A stretch of 54,523 nt of DNA. Origin: Legionella maceachernii (GTDB taxonomy: Bacteria; Pseudomonadota; Gammaproteobacteria; Legionellales; Legionellaceae). The DNA is taken from the NCBI RefSeq assembly GCF_900167045.1, contig NZ_FUXJ01000011.1, positions 55,799 to 110,321 on the forward strand, in the 5' to 3' direction. A model generated the notes under the pieces. It saw nothing but the letters and a program-made list of their open reading frames with translations. It ran no database searches and was not told the origin of the DNA. Positions 52,361-54,523 of the stretch are shown here, one piece after another. Within the stretch, counting starts at the first letter, position 1. Every line of letters starts with the position of its first letter. The position numbers and the translations under genes were made by a program.

Positions 52361-54361
52361 ATGCTTAATCCACAGCAAATGGCAGCAGTTAAATACATCG
52401 ACGGTCCTTTGTTGGTACTGGCAGGCGCGGGCAGTGGCAAGACCCGGGTTATTACTCAAAAAATAGCTTACCTTATCGAACATTGTGGTTACGCTGCGCA
52501 TACCATTTGTGCAGTCACATTTACCAATAAAGCGGCTAATGAAATGCGTGCGCGCGTTGCCTCCATTTTATCGAGTAATCATCGTCGCGGTTTGAAAATA
52601 TCCACTTTTCATACTTTGGGTTTAAGCATGATTAAGCGTAATGCAAGTCTGTGTGGGCTAAAGACCGGTTTTTCAATTTTTGATAGTGAGGATTGCCAGC
52701 AGCTGCTGCGCCATTTTTTACCCGCGGGGAAAGCCAGTGATCGCGACCATATCATACAGGTTCAACAGCAAATTTCTCAGTGGAAAAATGATCTACTGGA
52801 ACCCGAAGACGTGATGAAGCATGCGATGAATACCCCTTTTTTTGAAGAAGTGGCTCAGCTTTACCCACGCTACCAACAAGCGTTGAAAGCTTATAATGCC
52901 GTTGATTTTGATGATCTAATTCGCTTGCCCGTGAAGCTTCTATCGCAGCATGAGAACTTATTGGAGCATTGGCAAAACAAAATTCGTCATTTATTGGTCG
53001 ATGAGTATCAGGACTCCAATACTAGTCAATATAAATTGGTTAAGTTGCTTGCCGGTTTACAGGCAAGGTTCACCGTTGTTGGTGATGATGATCAATCGAT
53101 TTACGCTTGGCGCGGTGCAAAACCTGAAAATTTAGCCCAATTGCAACGGGATTATCCCAATCTAAAACTCATTAAATTGGAGCAAAATTATCGCTCTACT
53201 CGCCGAATTTTACATGTGGCAAATCATTTAATTGCGCATAATCCCCATTTGTTCGATAAAAAGCTTTGGTCTGAATTAGGACAAGGTGAATTACTGCGTG
53301 TTTTATGCTGTAAAGATGAAAATGATGAAGCAGAGCAGGTTGTGGCTGATTTGATTAGCCATAAACTGCGTCATCGAAACCAATACGGCGACTATGCCAT
53401 TTTATATCGCGGCAATCATCAATCCCGAATTGTTGAGAAAGTATTACGCCAACAGGGTATCCCTTATCGAATTAGCGGTGGACAGTCTTGGTTCGCTCGT
53501 GCGGAAGTCAAAGACGTTTTTGCTTACCTCAAATTGCTGTGCAATGAAGCAGACGATGCTGCGTTTTTGAGAGTAATTAATACCCCAAAACGAGGTATTG
53601 GAGAGACGACCCTGGATGCTCTGGGCCATTATGCACAATCGAGAGGCCAGAGCCTTTATGCGTGTGCTGACCATCTTGCTCTCACAGAGCATATTGCTGA
53701 TAAGCCACGTGCTGCTTTGCAAACATTTAAGAGAGGGCTTGAGCAAATCAAAGCACGAATCTTGACTGAGCCCATTCTTGAAGTGTTACGGGAAATGATC
53801 GAAGACAGTGGTTACGAAGCTTACCTTTATGAACAATGCGATACACCTGCAAAGGCACAAAAGCGCATGGATAATGTATGGGAATTGTTGGAATGGGTAG
53901 GGCGGCTGTTAGCGAAAGACCCTAATCAGGGTTTAGCGGATGTCGTGAATAAGCTTATCTTGATTGATATCCTCGAGCAGGCTGATGAACAAGATGCAGA
54001 AACACTGCAATTAATGACCTTACATGCTTCGAAAGGCCTTGAGTTTCCTTTTGTCTATCTAATGGGGATGGAAGAAGAGTTGCTGCCCCACAGAGTGAGC
54101 ATTGATAGTGATCAAATTGAAGAAGAACGGCGCCTTGCTTATGTGGGAATAACTCGCGCTCAAAAAGAGCTATGTTTCAGCTTAGCTAAACAGCGGCGTC
54201 GTTTAGGCGAATTACAAGACTGCCAGCCGAGCCGGTTCTTAGATGAATTACCTCAGGATAGCTTGGAATGGTTTGGGAAGACCGGTGAGCGAAATGAAGA
54301 AAAGTCCAAAACATTAGCTAAATCCCATTTGGCGGGATTAAAGAGTTTATTGGAGCAGTGA
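52361..54361 (+). CDS. rep: ATP-dependent DNA helicase Rep
   Basis: 666 residues, a superfamily 1 3'-5' helicase that supports replication fork progress. The start M-L-N-P-Q-Q-M-A-A-V-K-Y leads to motif I G-A-G-S-G-K-T (about residues 22-28). Motif II is L-L-V-D-E-Y-Q-D, motif III G-D-D-D-Q-S-I-Y-A-W-R-G-A, motif IV Q-N-Y-R-S-T, motif V L-M-T-L-H-A-S-K-G-L-E-F, and motif VI E-E-E-R-R-L-A-Y-V-G-I-T-R-A. The length is close to E. coli Rep (673). The ATG at 52361 is preferred to the longer frame from 52313. Confidence 0.95.
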   Translation: MLNPQQMAAVKYIDGPLLVLAGAGSGKTRVITQKIAYLIEHCGYAAHTICAVTFTNKAANEMRARVASILSSNHRRGLKISTFHTLGLSMIKRNASLCGLKTGFSIFDSEDCQQLLRHFLPAGKASDRDHIIQVQQQISQWKNDLLEPEDVMKHAMNTPFFEEVAQLYPRYQQALKAYNAVDFDDLIRLPVKLLSQHENLLEHWQNKIRHLLVDEYQDSNTSQYKLVKLLAGLQARFTVVGDDDQSIYAWRGAKPENLAQLQRDYPNLKLIKLEQNYRSTRRILHVANHLIAHNPHLFDKKLWSELGQGELLRVLCCKDENDEAEQVVADLISHKLRHRNQYGDYAILYRGNHQSRIVEKVLRQQGIPYRISGGQSWFARAEVKDVFAYLKLLCNEADDAAFLRVINTPKRGIGETTLDALGHYAQSRGQSLYACADHLALTEHIADKPRAALQTFKRGLEQIKARILTEPILEVLREMIEDSGYEAYLYEQCDTPAKAQKRMDNVWELLEWVGRLLAKDPNQGLADVVNKLILIDILEQADEQDAETLQLMTLHASKGLEFPFVYLMGMEEELLPHRVSIDSDQIEEERRLAYVGITRAQKELCFSLAKQRRRLGELQDCQPSRFLDELPQDSLEWFGKTGERNEEKSKTLAKSHLAGLKSLLEQ

Positions 54362-54387
54362 ATAAGGTTGGCTCTAATTCAATGAGA

Positions 54388-54523
54388 GGTCCTTCGCGTT
54401 GCGCAGGATGAGAGTGAGTGGTATTGTCGTCCTGAGCGAAGCGAAGGATCTCCTTGGTGGAGTTATTGCCAAGAGTGGGGAGGTCCTTCGCGTTGCTCAG
54501 GATGACAGTGAGTGTTGTCGTCC
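54388..54523. repeat. TCCTTCGCG / GCGAAGGA repeat array at the window edge
   Basis: GGTCCTTCGCGTTGCGCAGG begins at 54388 and recurs at 54482 with one change (GCTCAGG). Each copy runs into AGTGAGTG and TTGTCGTCC. Between them 54428-54451 carries the inverted form CGTCCTGAGCGAAGCGAAGG. The pattern is that of REP-like palindromic repeats between genes. The second copy runs to the window end, so the array may continue. Confidence 0.8.

Overview
The window looks like a chromosomal segment of a Legionella-type gammaproteobacterium (order Legionellales). The evidence is moderate to low GC with AT-rich spacers, a core gene set typical of that group (smpB, glmS, tex, recN, nadK, typA, rep, hslO, guaC, a PIN-PhoH protein), a secreted T2 ribonuclease like Legionella SrnA, and several proteins with eukaryote-like, coiled, acidic or low-complexity architecture resembling translocated effectors. 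No transposase, integrase, tRNA, rRNA or CRISPR array was recognised.

Layout. 1-3680: a SUKH (SMI1/KNR4) immunity-like gene overlapping a 1040-residue protein with a WHH-type HNH nuclease-like domain, ankyrin repeats, seven copies of a K-T-F-R-E-L motif and a very long Q/A/R tail. This is the best candidate here for an undescribed system. 3761-5807: yqhA, a tRNA-dihydrouridine synthase and a HEPN-like protein. 5883-12922: a tightly coupled MoxR-DUF58-DUF4381-BatA-BatB-BatC-BatD operon, with an amidase behind it. 14401-17150: a perfect 30-bp palindrome, a cold-shock protein, RNase T2 and a DUF2807 lipoprotein. 17232-20066: an alpha/beta hydrolase and two adjacent paralogous acidic proteins of unknown function. 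20081-30807: core genes (guaC, phoH-like, bcp, smpB, glmS, tex, yciA) plus a 545-residue unknown, with a MITE-like inverted-repeat element before smpB.

30808-37000: an accessory stretch with a TauD/TfdA oxygenase-FkbM methyltransferase pair, a PAP2-like membrane protein with changed active-site residues, a small unknown gene, a GNAT protein and a MATE/Wzx-like flippase. 37020-43014: recN, nadK, typA and a BrnQ-type branched-chain amino acid carrier. The carrier is preceded by a sigma70-like promoter and a 33-codon valine/alanine-rich leader peptide resembling the E. coli ivbL/ilvL leaders. 43393-48036: a VWA protein, a divergent XRE-cupin regulator / BenE transporter pair (SutR-YdcO type) with two near-identical operator palindromes between them, and a tubulin-tyrosine-ligase-like ATP-grasp protein. 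48076-54523: small exported or anchored proteins, a CapA-like protein, hslO, an orphan gene flanked by inverted copies of a dispersed repeat, rep, and an imperfect repeat array at the window end.

Three dispersed repeat families were seen by eye: a TATACC(C)GTGATC... inverted-repeat end (23.3-23.5, 26.4 and 41.8 kb), a GTGCGATTTAAAG... element (26.3, 41.65, 41.77, 51.5 and 52.2 kb), and a TCCTTCGC/GCGAAGGA element at the right edge. Family assignments rest on motif recognition; no database search was run.
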